Source: Gaetbulibacter_A sp043876815 | GTDB taxonomy: Bacteria > Bacteroidota > Bacteroidia > Flavobacteriales > Flavobacteriaceae | Reading direction: 5' to 3' | NCBI RefSeq assembly: GCF_043876815.1 | Contig: NZ_JBAWKA010000005.1 | Coordinates: 62,001 to 126,000, forward strand | DNA: 64,000 nt | In this document: positions 44,703-52,424 of the stretch, piece by piece | Position numbering within the stretch: the first letter of the stretch is position 1 | Layout: each line of letters begins with the position of its first letter | The notes under the pieces: model-generated | Databases searched by the model: none | Told to the model about the DNA's origin: nothing | Seen by the model: only the letters and a program-made list of their open reading frames with translations | Translations under genes and position numbers: made by a program

Positions 44703-45767
44703 TTATTTAAATTTATCTGGAGTTAAATGGTCTCCAGATTCAACATCAGTTTTTAATGAGTTCCCGACAACTTTATTTATTTCATAGGGTTTAAAACCTC
44801 CTTCAGAAATAGGTCTTAGCACAATAATATCTTCTTTTTTGACTATGTCCCCTTTTTTAAGATCTTTGTTGACTCTTAAACACCTTTGTTGAACCACTTT
44901 TGACAATTCTTCATTTGGTTCTACTCGTTTTATACCGTCTCCTAAAGCAGCAATTAACTCATAAGACCTATCCACCATTTCTCTCCAACTTTGAGGATTC
45001 ATAGCAAAGGCATGGTCTGGCCCCTCCTGATCGTTGTTGTCTGTAAAATGCTTTTCGATAACTCTTGCCCCCAAAGCTATACTTCCAAGTGTTGTAGCAT
45101 GTCCGGATGTGTGATCAGAAAGGCCTAAAACAACATTAGGATATTTGTTTTTATATGCCTTCAAAACATTCAAATTACAGTATTTGAAATTCTCTTGACT
45201 CCCGGTATAATTTGTATTGCACTGCATCAAAACAATGTCATTTGATTTACTCAAAGCTAGATCCATCACCCTTTCTACGTCTGACATTTCCGAGGCTCCA
45301 GTTGCTATTAAAGTTGGCTTTTTCTTATCCAAAATGTATTCAATAATTTCAAGCCAAGTAATATCCCCTGATCCAATTTTGTATAAATCAACATAAGGAT
45401 CTACCAAATCAACCGACTCAAAATCGTATGGACTTGTAAAGTAATCAATCCCTACTTTATCACATTCTTTTTTTAGTATTTCGGTCCATTTTTTATTAAT
45501 ACTAGCATCCTCATAAACTTCAAACACACTTTTTTTCCATTTTGATTGATGTGAAAGTTTCCCCTGCATAGCATCAAATCCTTTTTTACTAACAATTTTA
45601 TTAGCCTGAAAGTTTTGAAATTTGGCAGCATCTGCACCCGAAGCCTTAGCTAAGTGTATTAATTCAATTGCTTTATCTATGGAACCATTGTGGTTTGCTC
45701 CTATATCAGCTATAAAGTAAAGAGAATTCTCATTAATAGTTTTTCTTCCTAGTTTAATACTTTTCAT
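44703..45767 (-). CDS. NeuB-family nonulosonic acid synthase
   Basis: A 354-aa enzyme that condenses PEP with a six-carbon amino sugar to give a nine-carbon acid. NeuB TIM barrel (about 1-265): FIADIGANHNGSIDKA, AAKFQNFQ, YKIGSGDITW, LIATGASEM, LGLSDHTSGHATTLGSIALGA (in parts) and IEKHFTDNNDQEGPDHAFAM. C-terminal SAF domain (about 290-352). It could be Pse, Leg, Neu or a variant synthase; sequence by eye does not decide. Overlaps the SDR gene by 14 bases. Confidence 0.9.
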   Translation of the reverse strand: MKSIKLGRKTINENSLYFIADIGANHNGSIDKAIELIHLAKASGADAAKFQNFQANKIVSKKGFDAMQGKLSHQSKWKKSVFEVYEDASINKKWTEILKKECDKVGIDYFTSPYDFESVDLVDPYVDLYKIGSGDITWLEIIEYILDKKKPTLIATGASEMSDVERVMDLALSKSNDIVLMQCNTNYTGSQENFKYCNLNVLKAYKNKYPNVVLGLSDHTSGHATTLGSIALGARVIEKHFTDNNDQEGPDHAFAMNPQSWREMVDRSYELIAALGDGIKRVEPNEELSKVVQQRCLRVNKDLKKGDIVKKEDIIVLRPISEGGFKPYEINKVVGNSLKTDVESGDHLTPDKFK

Positions 45768-46653
45768 TGTAGTGTAGTTTAATTTCTTGAATTGTTTTCT
45801 TTAGGTCTGGGAGTTTTTTGCCCGCTATTTTTTCATACAGGCTGCAATTCAACGTTTGGTCTGTACTACGCTTAGCCCTACCCAAAAATTCTAAGATTTT
45901 TCCTTTTTTTACGCTTTCTGTAGGCAGATCTAGTTCGTTCAATAATTTCATTCCAAAATCATATTTTGTACAAAATTCGCTGCCAGAAACATGAAATGTT
46001 TTTCTATTAAATAAGCCTTGGTTTTTAGCAATATATTCTAATTGTTCCGCAAAATTCCATATGGAAATAGGGTTAAAAAGAACGTCTTCAAATAGTGTAA
46101 TTTCATTTTTCGCTTTTGAGGAATTAATTATCCACTCAGCGAAGCCTTGTTTATTTTTATTTCGATTTAAACCAACGATTGTCGTTCTAACAATCGTGTA
46201 ATTAATATCAGAATAATTTAAAAAGAACTCCCCTAGTTCTTTAGATTTACCATATACACTTTCTGGTTTAACCGTATTGTCTTCAGTTGCTTTATGCATG
46301 CTATTTGAGAAAACAGCATCAGTAGATATGTAAATAACATGTGTCCTTTTGGAAACTGTCTCAGCGATTTTTTTTAACGACAATCCATTTATTTTTAAAG
46401 CCTCCTCTGGGTTTTTATCACAATAATTTCCATTAGTTAATGCAGCACAGTGAATAACAATGTCTGGTTTTGCCCAATCAATAAGTTCGAAAAAGTTTGA
46501 GTTACCTAAATCAAATTTAAAGTAGTTTTTTATATGTTCGAGAGAGTTTGAACTTGATCCGGTTGCAAAAACTTCATAATTATTTTGAAAAGTTTCTACT
46601 AAGGTGGCTCCTAACATTCCCGTAGCCCCAGTTATCAGTACTCTCTTTTTCAT
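45754..46653 (-). CDS. RmlD-like SDR reductase
   Basis: A 299-aa SDR of the dTDP-4-dehydrorhamnose reductase (RmlD substrate-binding) family: VLITGATGMLGATLVETF, HCAALTNGNYCDKNPEEALKIN (in parts), ISTDAVFSN, and catalytic YGKSKELGE. A true rfbD is present elsewhere in the locus, so this one acts on another 4-keto sugar, probably the product of PseB in the same operon. The ATG 2 bases after the PseF stop is preferred over an overlapping TTG. Confidence 0.85.
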   Translation of the reverse strand: MKKRVLITGATGMLGATLVETFQNNYEVFATGSSSNSLEHIKNYFKFDLGNSNFFELIDWAKPDIVIHCAALTNGNYCDKNPEEALKINGLSLKKIAETVSKRTHVIYISTDAVFSNSMHKATEDNTVKPESVYGKSKELGEFFLNYSDINYTIVRTTIVGLNRNKNKQGFAEWIINSSKAKNEITLFEDVLFNPISIWNFAEQLEYIAKNQGLFNRKTFHVSGSEFCTKYDFGMKLLNELDLPTESVKKGKILEFLGRAKRSTDQTLNCSLYEKIAGKKLPDLKKTIQEIKLHYNEKY

Positions 46654-46654
46654 T

Positions 46655-47356
46655 TTAAATTGCGTTTTTTTCAAGTAGTAATTTATACTTAAATTCTGCT
46701 ATTTCCCAATCTTCAATATTATCAATATCCTGAACTTCCATTTCTTTAATCTCGAAAGCCCCCGTATTTTCAGTCCATAAACTTTTAGCCTCCAACAATT
46801 TATCAATTTTAAAACAATAAAACTGACCTGCATCATGATAAGAATTACTTAAATCTTGTGATCTTGCAACTATGTTTTCAGGCGAGACCATACTCATTTT
46901 ATTCGATTCATCGAGTTTTAAAGCTCTTTGGATCGGATAACTGTATTTTACAACAGGGAAAACACAGTCAAAATTTGAGACGTCTAGATAGTTGAAAAAC
47001 TTTATTAATTTAGCCGGCGTTGTGAATGGGGCTGTAGGATAAATGCAACATCCCTGGTTAAAACAAATATTTTGCTTAGAATAACTACTAAGTACCTCCT
47101 CCAGAACATCAAAAGTAGTAGCATAATCATTTGAGCTTTTGACACTTCTTAAAAAAGGCACTTTTGCTCCAAGGTTTTTTGCTACATCTGCTATTTCTGG
47201 ATCATCAGTTGAAACCATTACCTCATTAAATAAGTTAGATTTTAAAGCCGCCTCGATAGAATAGGCAAGAATAGGTTTTCCACAAAAGGACTTAATATTC
47301 TTTCGAGGAATACGTTTACTTCCTCCTCTTGCTGGAATTATGGCAACTCTTCTCAT
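46655..47356 (-). CDS. pseF: CMP-nonulosonate cytidylyltransferase (PseF-like)
   Basis: A 233-aa CMP-sugar synthetase: AIIPARGGSKRIPRKNIKSFCGKPI (in parts) is the CTP-binding signature. Then MVSTDDPEIADVA and YPTAPFTTP. It activates the nine-carbon acid as CMP-sugar for the transferase. Closest in look to PseF (YHDAGQFYCF motif). ATG overlaps the pseB stop by one base (TGATG). Confidence 0.88.
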   Translation of the reverse strand: MRRVAIIPARGGSKRIPRKNIKSFCGKPILAYSIEAALKSNLFNEVMVSTDDPEIADVAKNLGAKVPFLRSVKSSNDYATTFDVLEEVLSSYSKQNICFNQGCCIYPTAPFTTPAKLIKFFNYLDVSNFDCVFPVVKYSYPIQRALKLDESNKMSMVSPENIVARSQDLSNSYHDAGQFYCFKIDKLLEAKSLWTENTGAFEIKEMEVQDIDNIEDWEIAEFKYKLLLEKNAI

Positions 47357-48375
47357 CACAATTCAAAAGTAGAATCAACGTGTTTTTTTATTAGTAACCG
47401 AAGGTTTTCTACTGTCTCCCATTCTTCATTTTGTCCCGAATTATAACTAAAGCCCTGGTCTACTTTTTTAGCATTGAATGTATCTATGAATTCCTCCAAA
47501 CTCCAACGATGTGTCGCCGGAATAATCGTATAGTATTTCCCCAAATCATAGGTGTAAAAGGAGTCCGATGCAGTTATCATTTCTTCATGTACTTTTTCAC
47601 CCGGACGAATACCAACTATGGGTTTTTCACAATCTGGACCTATAGCTTCGGCTACGTCAGTAATTCTATAGGACGGGATTTTAGGAACGAATAATTCACC
47701 TCCCCATGCATTTTCAAGGGCATGCATGACCATATCAACGCCACCTTGAAGCGATATATTGAATCGCGTCATGTTAGGATCTGTTATAGGCAGAATTTTA
47801 TCCTGTTTCTTCTTCTTGATAAAGAAGGGTATCACAGAGCCATTTGACCCCATAACATTTCCATAGCGAACAACTGAAAATCGGATGGGGTTATTACCTT
47901 TTATATTGTTAGCAGCAATAAATAATTTGTCCGAAGTAAGCTTTGTTGCTCCGTAAAGATTTATTGGTGCACAAGCTTTATCTGTAGATAGAGCTACCAC
48001 TCTTTCTACATTTGTTTTTAAACAGGCATCTACTACATTTTCCGCTCCTCCTATATTTGTTTTAATACACTCATCAGGGTTGTATTCAGCAATGGGAACA
48101 TGTTTCATTGCTGCCGCATGAATAATATAGTCAACTCCCTGAAAGGCTCGAATTAGTCTTTCTTTATCTCTTACATCACCTATGAAATATCTAATTTGAG
48201 GATATTTATCAATAGAGAACTCCTGAGCCATTTGAAATTGCTTTTGCTCATCTCTTGAAAAAATAATTAATCGCCTCAATTCAGGCGATTTTGTTAGTAT
48301 ATGTTTTGTTAAGGCCTTTCCTAAAGAACCTGTACCCCCAGTAATTAATATTGATTTTCCGCTTAAATTGAACAT
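47356..48375 (-). CDS. pseB: UDP-GlcNAc 4,6-dehydratase (inverting), PseB-like
   Basis: A 339-aa extended SDR that removes water from UDP-GlcNAc to give a 4-keto-6-deoxy sugar with C5 inversion, the first pseudaminic-acid step. Evidence: ILITGGTGSLGKALTKHI, FSRDEQKQFQMAQEF, AAAMKHVPIAEYNPDECIKTNI (in parts), STDKACAPINLYGATK (catalytic Lys near 140) and IRPGEKVHEEMI. Start ATG lies 39 bases after the fcl stop... upstream gene is fcl on the same strand. Confidence 0.92.
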   Translation of the reverse strand: MFNLSGKSILITGGTGSLGKALTKHILTKSPELRRLIIFSRDEQKQFQMAQEFSIDKYPQIRYFIGDVRDKERLIRAFQGVDYIIHAAAMKHVPIAEYNPDECIKTNIGGAENVVDACLKTNVERVVALSTDKACAPINLYGATKLTSDKLFIAANNIKGNNPIRFSVVRYGNVMGSNGSVIPFFIKKKKQDKILPITDPNMTRFNISLQGGVDMVMHALENAWGGELFVPKIPSYRITDVAEAIGPDCEKPIVGIRPGEKVHEEMITASDSFYTYDLGKYYTIIPATHRWSLEEFIDTFNAKKVDQGFSYNSGQNEEWETVENLRLLIKKHVDSTFEL

Positions 48376-48414
48376 TTTTTCCTCTTTTAATTAAAATAAT
48401 TTATTTATTTGAAT

Positions 48415-49500
48415 TTATTTACCGATGTAAAGTTTATAGAGCTCTTTTATTCCAGAGTCTAACTCAGTTTTGAATTTCCAACCCAATCCATTAAGCTTCG
48501 ATACATCAGTTAATTTACGCATAGTCCCATCCGGTTTATTCGTATTAAATACCAAATCACCTTTATACTCTACAGTATTTTTAATAATTTCAGCCAATTC
48601 CTTAATTGAAATATCAACACCGGTTCCTATGTTAATGTGTGTATTGCGGATTTCTGCTCCTTTGGAAAAAGATCCTGAAACTAGTTCAGAATGACATGAA
48701 AGTTCAGGGTGACAATCACTAAAATCTCTGTTTTCCATAATAAACACAGAGGCATCTGCCATATCCTCACTCCATAAGAATTCCCGTTTCGGTTTTCCAG
48801 AACCCCAGATCTCTACGCTATCCTCTGAAACGCCAAATTTTGATAAATAGTCCCGGGCTTCTTCGATTAAATTAACACCTAAATCTTTAATAACCTCATC
48901 GTATTTTGTCTCCGAAAGTAGTTTTGCTAAATGCATTTTTCTTATTAAGGCTGGTAAAACATGCGATTTTTCGAGATCAAAATTATCATTTGGCCCGTAT
49001 AAATTGGTTGGCATCACCGACAAAAAATTAGTACCATATTGCAAATTATAACTCTCGCACATTTTAATGCCCGCAATCTTGGCAATGGCATAGGGCTCAT
49101 TGGTGTATTCTAAAACATCTGTTAGCAAATACTCCTCCTTCATAGGTTGCGGGGCGTTCTTAGGGTAAATACAGGTGCTTCCCAGAAACAATAGCTTTTT
49201 AACCTTATGAACGTAGCTTTGATGAATCACATTATTTTGGATCATCATATTCTCATAAATAAAATCTGCACGGTATATATGGTTCGCCACAATACCACCC
49301 ACTTTTGCAGCGGCTAAGAACACGTATTCTGGTTTTTCATTAGAAAAAAATTCGGCGACCGCTTCTTGATTCGTTAGATCAAGATCTTTGTGCGTGCGCG
49401 TAACAATGTTCTTATACCCTTTTTGATTTAGGTTTTTTAAAATGGCACTTCCTACTAAACCACGGTGCCCGGCTATATAGATCTTGGAGTCTTTTTGCAT
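48415..49500 (-). CDS. fcl: GDP-L-fucose synthase with an in-frame repeat insertion
   Basis: Epimerase-reductase converting GDP-4-keto-6-deoxymannose (from Gmd) to GDP-L-fucose. At 361 aa: IAGHRGLVGSAI (8-19), FLGSTCIYPKNAPQPM, YAIAKIAGIKMCESY (catalytic Tyr/Lys) and SVMPTNLYGPNDNFDLEKSHVLPAL (in parts). Longer than E. coli Fcl (321 aa). Part of the excess is a helical stretch common in Bacteroidota. The rest is about 16-19 residues near 257-275, including CHPELSCHSELVSGSFSK, encoded by a dispersed palindromic repeat. The frame is kept and the following HINIGTGVD motif is intact, so activity is likely kept if the loop tolerates it. Confidence 0.93.
   Translation of the reverse strand: MQKDSKIYIAGHRGLVGSAILKNLNQKGYKNIVTRTHKDLDLTNQEAVAEFFSNEKPEYVFLAAAKVGGIVANHIYRADFIYENMMIQNNVIHQSYVHKVKKLLFLGSTCIYPKNAPQPMKEEYLLTDVLEYTNEPYAIAKIAGIKMCESYNLQYGTNFLSVMPTNLYGPNDNFDLEKSHVLPALIRKMHLAKLLSETKYDEVIKDLGVNLIEEARDYLSKFGVSEDSVEIWGSGKPKREFLWSEDMADASVFIMENRDFSDCHPELSCHSELVSGSFSKGAEIRNTHINIGTGVDISIKELAEIIKNTVEYKGDLVFNTNKPDGTMRKLTDVSKLNGLGWKFKTELDSGIKELYKLYIGK
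48671..48714. repeat. Palindromic repeat element inside fcl
   Basis: Contains CTGAAACTAGTTCAG (self-complementary CTGAA/TTCAG) and two GTCAnnCTGAAC-type units on the minus strand. It belongs to the GTCATTCTGAACT...CAGGATC style of dispersed Bacteroidota repeat. Translated in frame by fcl. Confidence 0.8.
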
Positions 49501-49550
49501 AATTTTTTAGAGATTGCTTCAGTTATTCTCACTTTGCAATAAAGCCTGTA

Positions 49551-50669
49551 TTATTCAAAATAATTTTTAATTTGGTAACCACCATCTTTAAGATAATTTT
49601 GCTGCTCCATCAACTTAATATCACTCGTCATCATATCCTCAACTAAAGCTTGTAGATCATACTTGGGAATCCAGCCTAATTTCTCCTTAGCTTTCGTAGC
49701 GTCTCCTATGAGCAAATCGACTTCAGTCGGTCTGAAATATTTAGGATCAACTGCGATAACTTCTTTACCTATTTCTAATTGATATTTAGGATTCGAACAG
49801 GATTTAATAAATCCTTTTTCTTCGGCTCCTGTTCCTTTAAATTCTAATTCCATCCCTACATGTGCAAAACACATCTTTACAAAATCCCTAACCGGTGTTG
49901 TTTTCCCTGTTGCAATCACCCAGTCTTCAGGTTCATCAGCCTGTAAGATCATCCACATCATGCGAATATAGTCTTTAGCATGGCCCCAATCGCGTTGCGC
50001 ATCTAAGTTGCCCAAGAAAATTTTATCCTGTAAGCCCAAAGCTATTTTTGACGTCGCCCTCGTAATTTTTCTGGTAACAAAGGTCTCCCCACGTATAGGA
50101 GATTCATGGTTGAATAAAATCCCATTACAGGCATAAATCCCATAGGCTTCCCGATAATTAACCGTGATCCAATAGGCATACATCTTGGCAACCGCATAAG
50201 GACTTCGCGGATAAAATGGTGTTGTTTCCGTTTGCGGCACTTCCTGAACTTTCCCATAAAGTTCGGAGGTAGACGCTTGATAAATTCTTATTTTTTTCTC
50301 CAGGCCTAACAAACGAATCGCTTCTAAAAGTCTTAATGTGCCTATACCATCAGCATTAGCTGTGTATTCGGGCATTTCAAACGACACATGGACGTGGCTC
50401 ATCGCCGCTAGGTTGTAAATTTCATTCGGCTGCACTTCCTGAATAATACGGGTTAAGTTCGTGCTATCCGTTAGATCACCATAATGCAAAAAGAAATTTT
50501 GGTCTTCTACATGGGGGTCCTGATATAAATGATCTATTCGATCCGTATTGAACAAGGAGGACCGTCTTTTAATACCATGTACCTCATAACCTTTTTTTAA
50601 AAGAAACTCACTTAAATAGGCGCCGTCCTGCCCGGTAACTCCTGTGATCAGTGCAACTTTTTTATTCAT
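49551..50669 (-). CDS. gmd: GDP-mannose 4,6-dehydratase
   Basis: First step from GDP-mannose to GDP-L-fucose. A 372-aa SDR: ALITGVTGQDGAYLSEFLLKKG (in parts), VHGIKRRSS, NLAAMSHVHVSFE, catalytic YPRSPYAVAKMYAYW with Tyr and Lys, and LDAQRDWGHAKDYI. All signature motifs are present and length is normal. It pairs with fcl, 50 bases downstream. Confidence 0.97.
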   Translation of the reverse strand: MNKKVALITGVTGQDGAYLSEFLLKKGYEVHGIKRRSSLFNTDRIDHLYQDPHVEDQNFFLHYGDLTDSTNLTRIIQEVQPNEIYNLAAMSHVHVSFEMPEYTANADGIGTLRLLEAIRLLGLEKKIRIYQASTSELYGKVQEVPQTETTPFYPRSPYAVAKMYAYWITVNYREAYGIYACNGILFNHESPIRGETFVTRKITRATSKIALGLQDKIFLGNLDAQRDWGHAKDYIRMMWMILQADEPEDWVIATGKTTPVRDFVKMCFAHVGMELEFKGTGAEEKGFIKSCSNPKYQLEIGKEVIAVDPKYFRPTEVDLLIGDATKAKEKLGWIPKYDLQALVEDMMTSDIKLMEQQNYLKDGGYQIKNYFE

Positions 50670-50761
50670 TTCTGTTTGTGTTTGTTATTAGAATACCGTG
50701 TTAAGGTCACTTTGCAAAAGTAATATAATTGCTAAGTTCAACAAGGTTTGTGTTACTTTTA

Positions 50762-51631
50762 TTACTTCATTGCCTTATTTATGTGCTTTCGCCAAAATGG
50801 CACTTCAATTTTTAAAATATTCTTAATTTTTGAAGTGTCTAATACACTAAATTTTGGTCTTTTAGCTGCAGTTGGATAGGATTCTGTTTTTATGGGCTTC
50901 ACCTCAATCTCTTTTTTACCTTGCTCAAAAATAGCTGTAGCAAAATCATACCAGCTTATTTCGCCTTCATTAGAAAAATGGTAAACACCATAATCATTGG
51001 AGCCTCTGAGTATGATTCTGATAATTACCTCAGCCAGATCACCAGCATAGGTGGGAGAACCTATTTGGTCGGAAACTACGCTAATTTCATCTTTGGTTTT
51101 AGCTAATCGCAGCATGGTTTTTACAAAGTTATTTCCGTGTTCTGAATATAACCAGGAGGTTCGAATAATAAAATGTTCTTTTAAATTGTTTTGAATCGCT
51201 AGTTCCCCTTCTAGTTTTGTTTTTCCATAAACACTCAAGGGGTTTGGGGCATCTGTTTCTTTATATGGCCTGTTACTCGTGCCATCAAAAACAAAGTCTG
51301 TCGAAATGTGGACTAAAACAACAAGATTGGCTTCACAAGCCATAGCGAGATTTTTGGCTCCGGTTACATTTATGTTGAAGGCTGCTTCTTTTTCCGTTTC
51401 AGCCTTATCTACTGCTGTATAGGCCGCGCAATTGACACAATAATCCAAATTGTTTGTTTTGAAAAATTGTTGAACCTGACCAAGATCCGTAATATCTAAA
51501 TCCAAGTAATCCGAGAAAATAAACCTTAAATCAGGGTATTTTTCCTGAAGGTCTTTGATGCACAGCCCTAATTGGCCATTAGCTCCGGTGACCAGGATGT
51601 TTTTGGTTTTAATTGAAGGGTTTTGAGGCAT
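50762..51631 (-). CDS. rfbD: dTDP-4-dehydrorhamnose reductase
   Basis: Last step of dTDP-L-rhamnose synthesis, NAD(P)H-dependent. A 289-aa SDR: ILVTGANGQLGLCIKDL, NCAAYTAVDKAETE, STDFVFDG, catalytic YGKTKLEGE (Tyr/Lys) and RTSWLYSEHGNNFVKTML (in parts). Separated from rfbC by a 235-base repeat field, so the rfb order here is B-(insert)-A-C-(repeats)-D. Confidence 0.96.
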   Translation of the reverse strand: MPQNPSIKTKNILVTGANGQLGLCIKDLQEKYPDLRFIFSDYLDLDITDLGQVQQFFKTNNLDYCVNCAAYTAVDKAETEKEAAFNINVTGAKNLAMACEANLVVLVHISTDFVFDGTSNRPYKETDAPNPLSVYGKTKLEGELAIQNNLKEHFIIRTSWLYSEHGNNFVKTMLRLAKTKDEISVVSDQIGSPTYAGDLAEVIIRIILRGSNDYGVYHFSNEGEISWYDFATAIFEQGKKEIEVKPIKTESYPTAAKRPKFSVLDTSKIKNILKIEVPFWRKHINKAMK

Positions 51632-51662
51632 TTTGTTTTTTTTAATTAATCGTTTTTTAAAA

Positions 51663-51889
51663 AGATTCTTCCTCCGCTGCGCTCCGTCTGAATGACATGT
51701 GGTTTCAATTTAAAAGATTACTTCGTCGTTCCTCCTCGTAATGACGGTATGGGGAGATTCTTCTGGCGGGCAAGGCCCTCCGTCTGAATGACATAGGTTT
51801 TCAAATCAAGAGATTACCACCTCGTTTCACTCCTCGTAATGACGGTATGGGGAGATTCTTCCTCCGCTACGCTCCGTCTGAATGACAGT
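51663..51889. repeat. Alternating dispersed repeats running into rfbC
   Basis: Three units of GATTCTTCCTCCGCT...GTCTGAATGACA (starting about 51664, 51756 and 51854) alternate with two units of AGATTAC...CTCGTAATGACGGTATGGGG (about 51716 and 51811). The last unit overlaps the 3' end of rfbC. The remaining gap to rfbD is an A/T-rich leader. Confidence 0.85.
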
Positions 51890-52424
51890 ATTCTTTGAAC
51901 GTTGGTAATTGCATATCTTTTTCAGAGATGATTATGTCTTCTTCGAGTAATTTCCAGTCGATATTAAGATCCTTATCATTATAAATAATGCCGCTTTCAG
52001 AGGCCTTATTATAGTAATTATCACATTTATAGGAAAAAATAGCCGTGTCACTTAACACGATGAAACCATGGGCAAAGCCACGTGGGACAAACAACTGTTT
52101 TTTATTCGTTTCAGAGAGTTCTACAGTAACATTTTGGCCAAAAGTTGCTGAGTTTTTCCTTAGGTCTAGGGCAATATCCAAAACGCGGCCTTTAATGACA
52201 CGCAGTAATTTTGCCTGAGCATATTTTCCTTTTTGAAAGTGTAAGCCCCGTAACACGCCTTTAGTAGAATATGACTCGTTATCCTGCACAAAATCAACCT
52301 CAAGGCCTGTTGCATCATTAAAGTCCTGTTGATTGTAACTTTCAAAAAAATAACCGCGTTTATCCTCAAAAATTTGCGGTTCAATTATGAAACAGCCTTT
52401 TAATTTGGTTTCTTTTACAATCAT
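51867..52424 (-). CDS. rfbC: dTDP-4-dehydrorhamnose 3,5-epimerase
   Basis: Cupin-fold epimerase of the dTDP-rhamnose pathway. At 185 aa: FIIEPQIFEDKRGYFFESYN, catalytic His in RGLHFQKG (about 60-67), FVPRGFAHGF, and Tyr in SYKCDNYYNK. The last six codons (CHSDGA) and the stop come from a dispersed repeat unit that continues past the gene. The original tail was therefore replaced or extended; the cupin core is unaffected. Overlaps rfbA by 4 bases. Confidence 0.96.
   Translation of the reverse strand: MIVKETKLKGCFIIEPQIFEDKRGYFFESYNQQDFNDATGLEVDFVQDNESYSTKGVLRGLHFQKGKYAQAKLLRVIKGRVLDIALDLRKNSATFGQNVTVELSETNKKQLFVPRGFAHGFIVLSDTAIFSYKCDNYYNKASESGIIYNDKDLNIDWKLLEEDIIISEKDMQLPTFKEYCHSDGA

Noticed and set aside
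51663..51889. Possible CRISPR array (regular spacing near 95 bases)
   Set aside because: Two repeat types alternate and both belong to families found elsewhere in the window; spacers are not unique.
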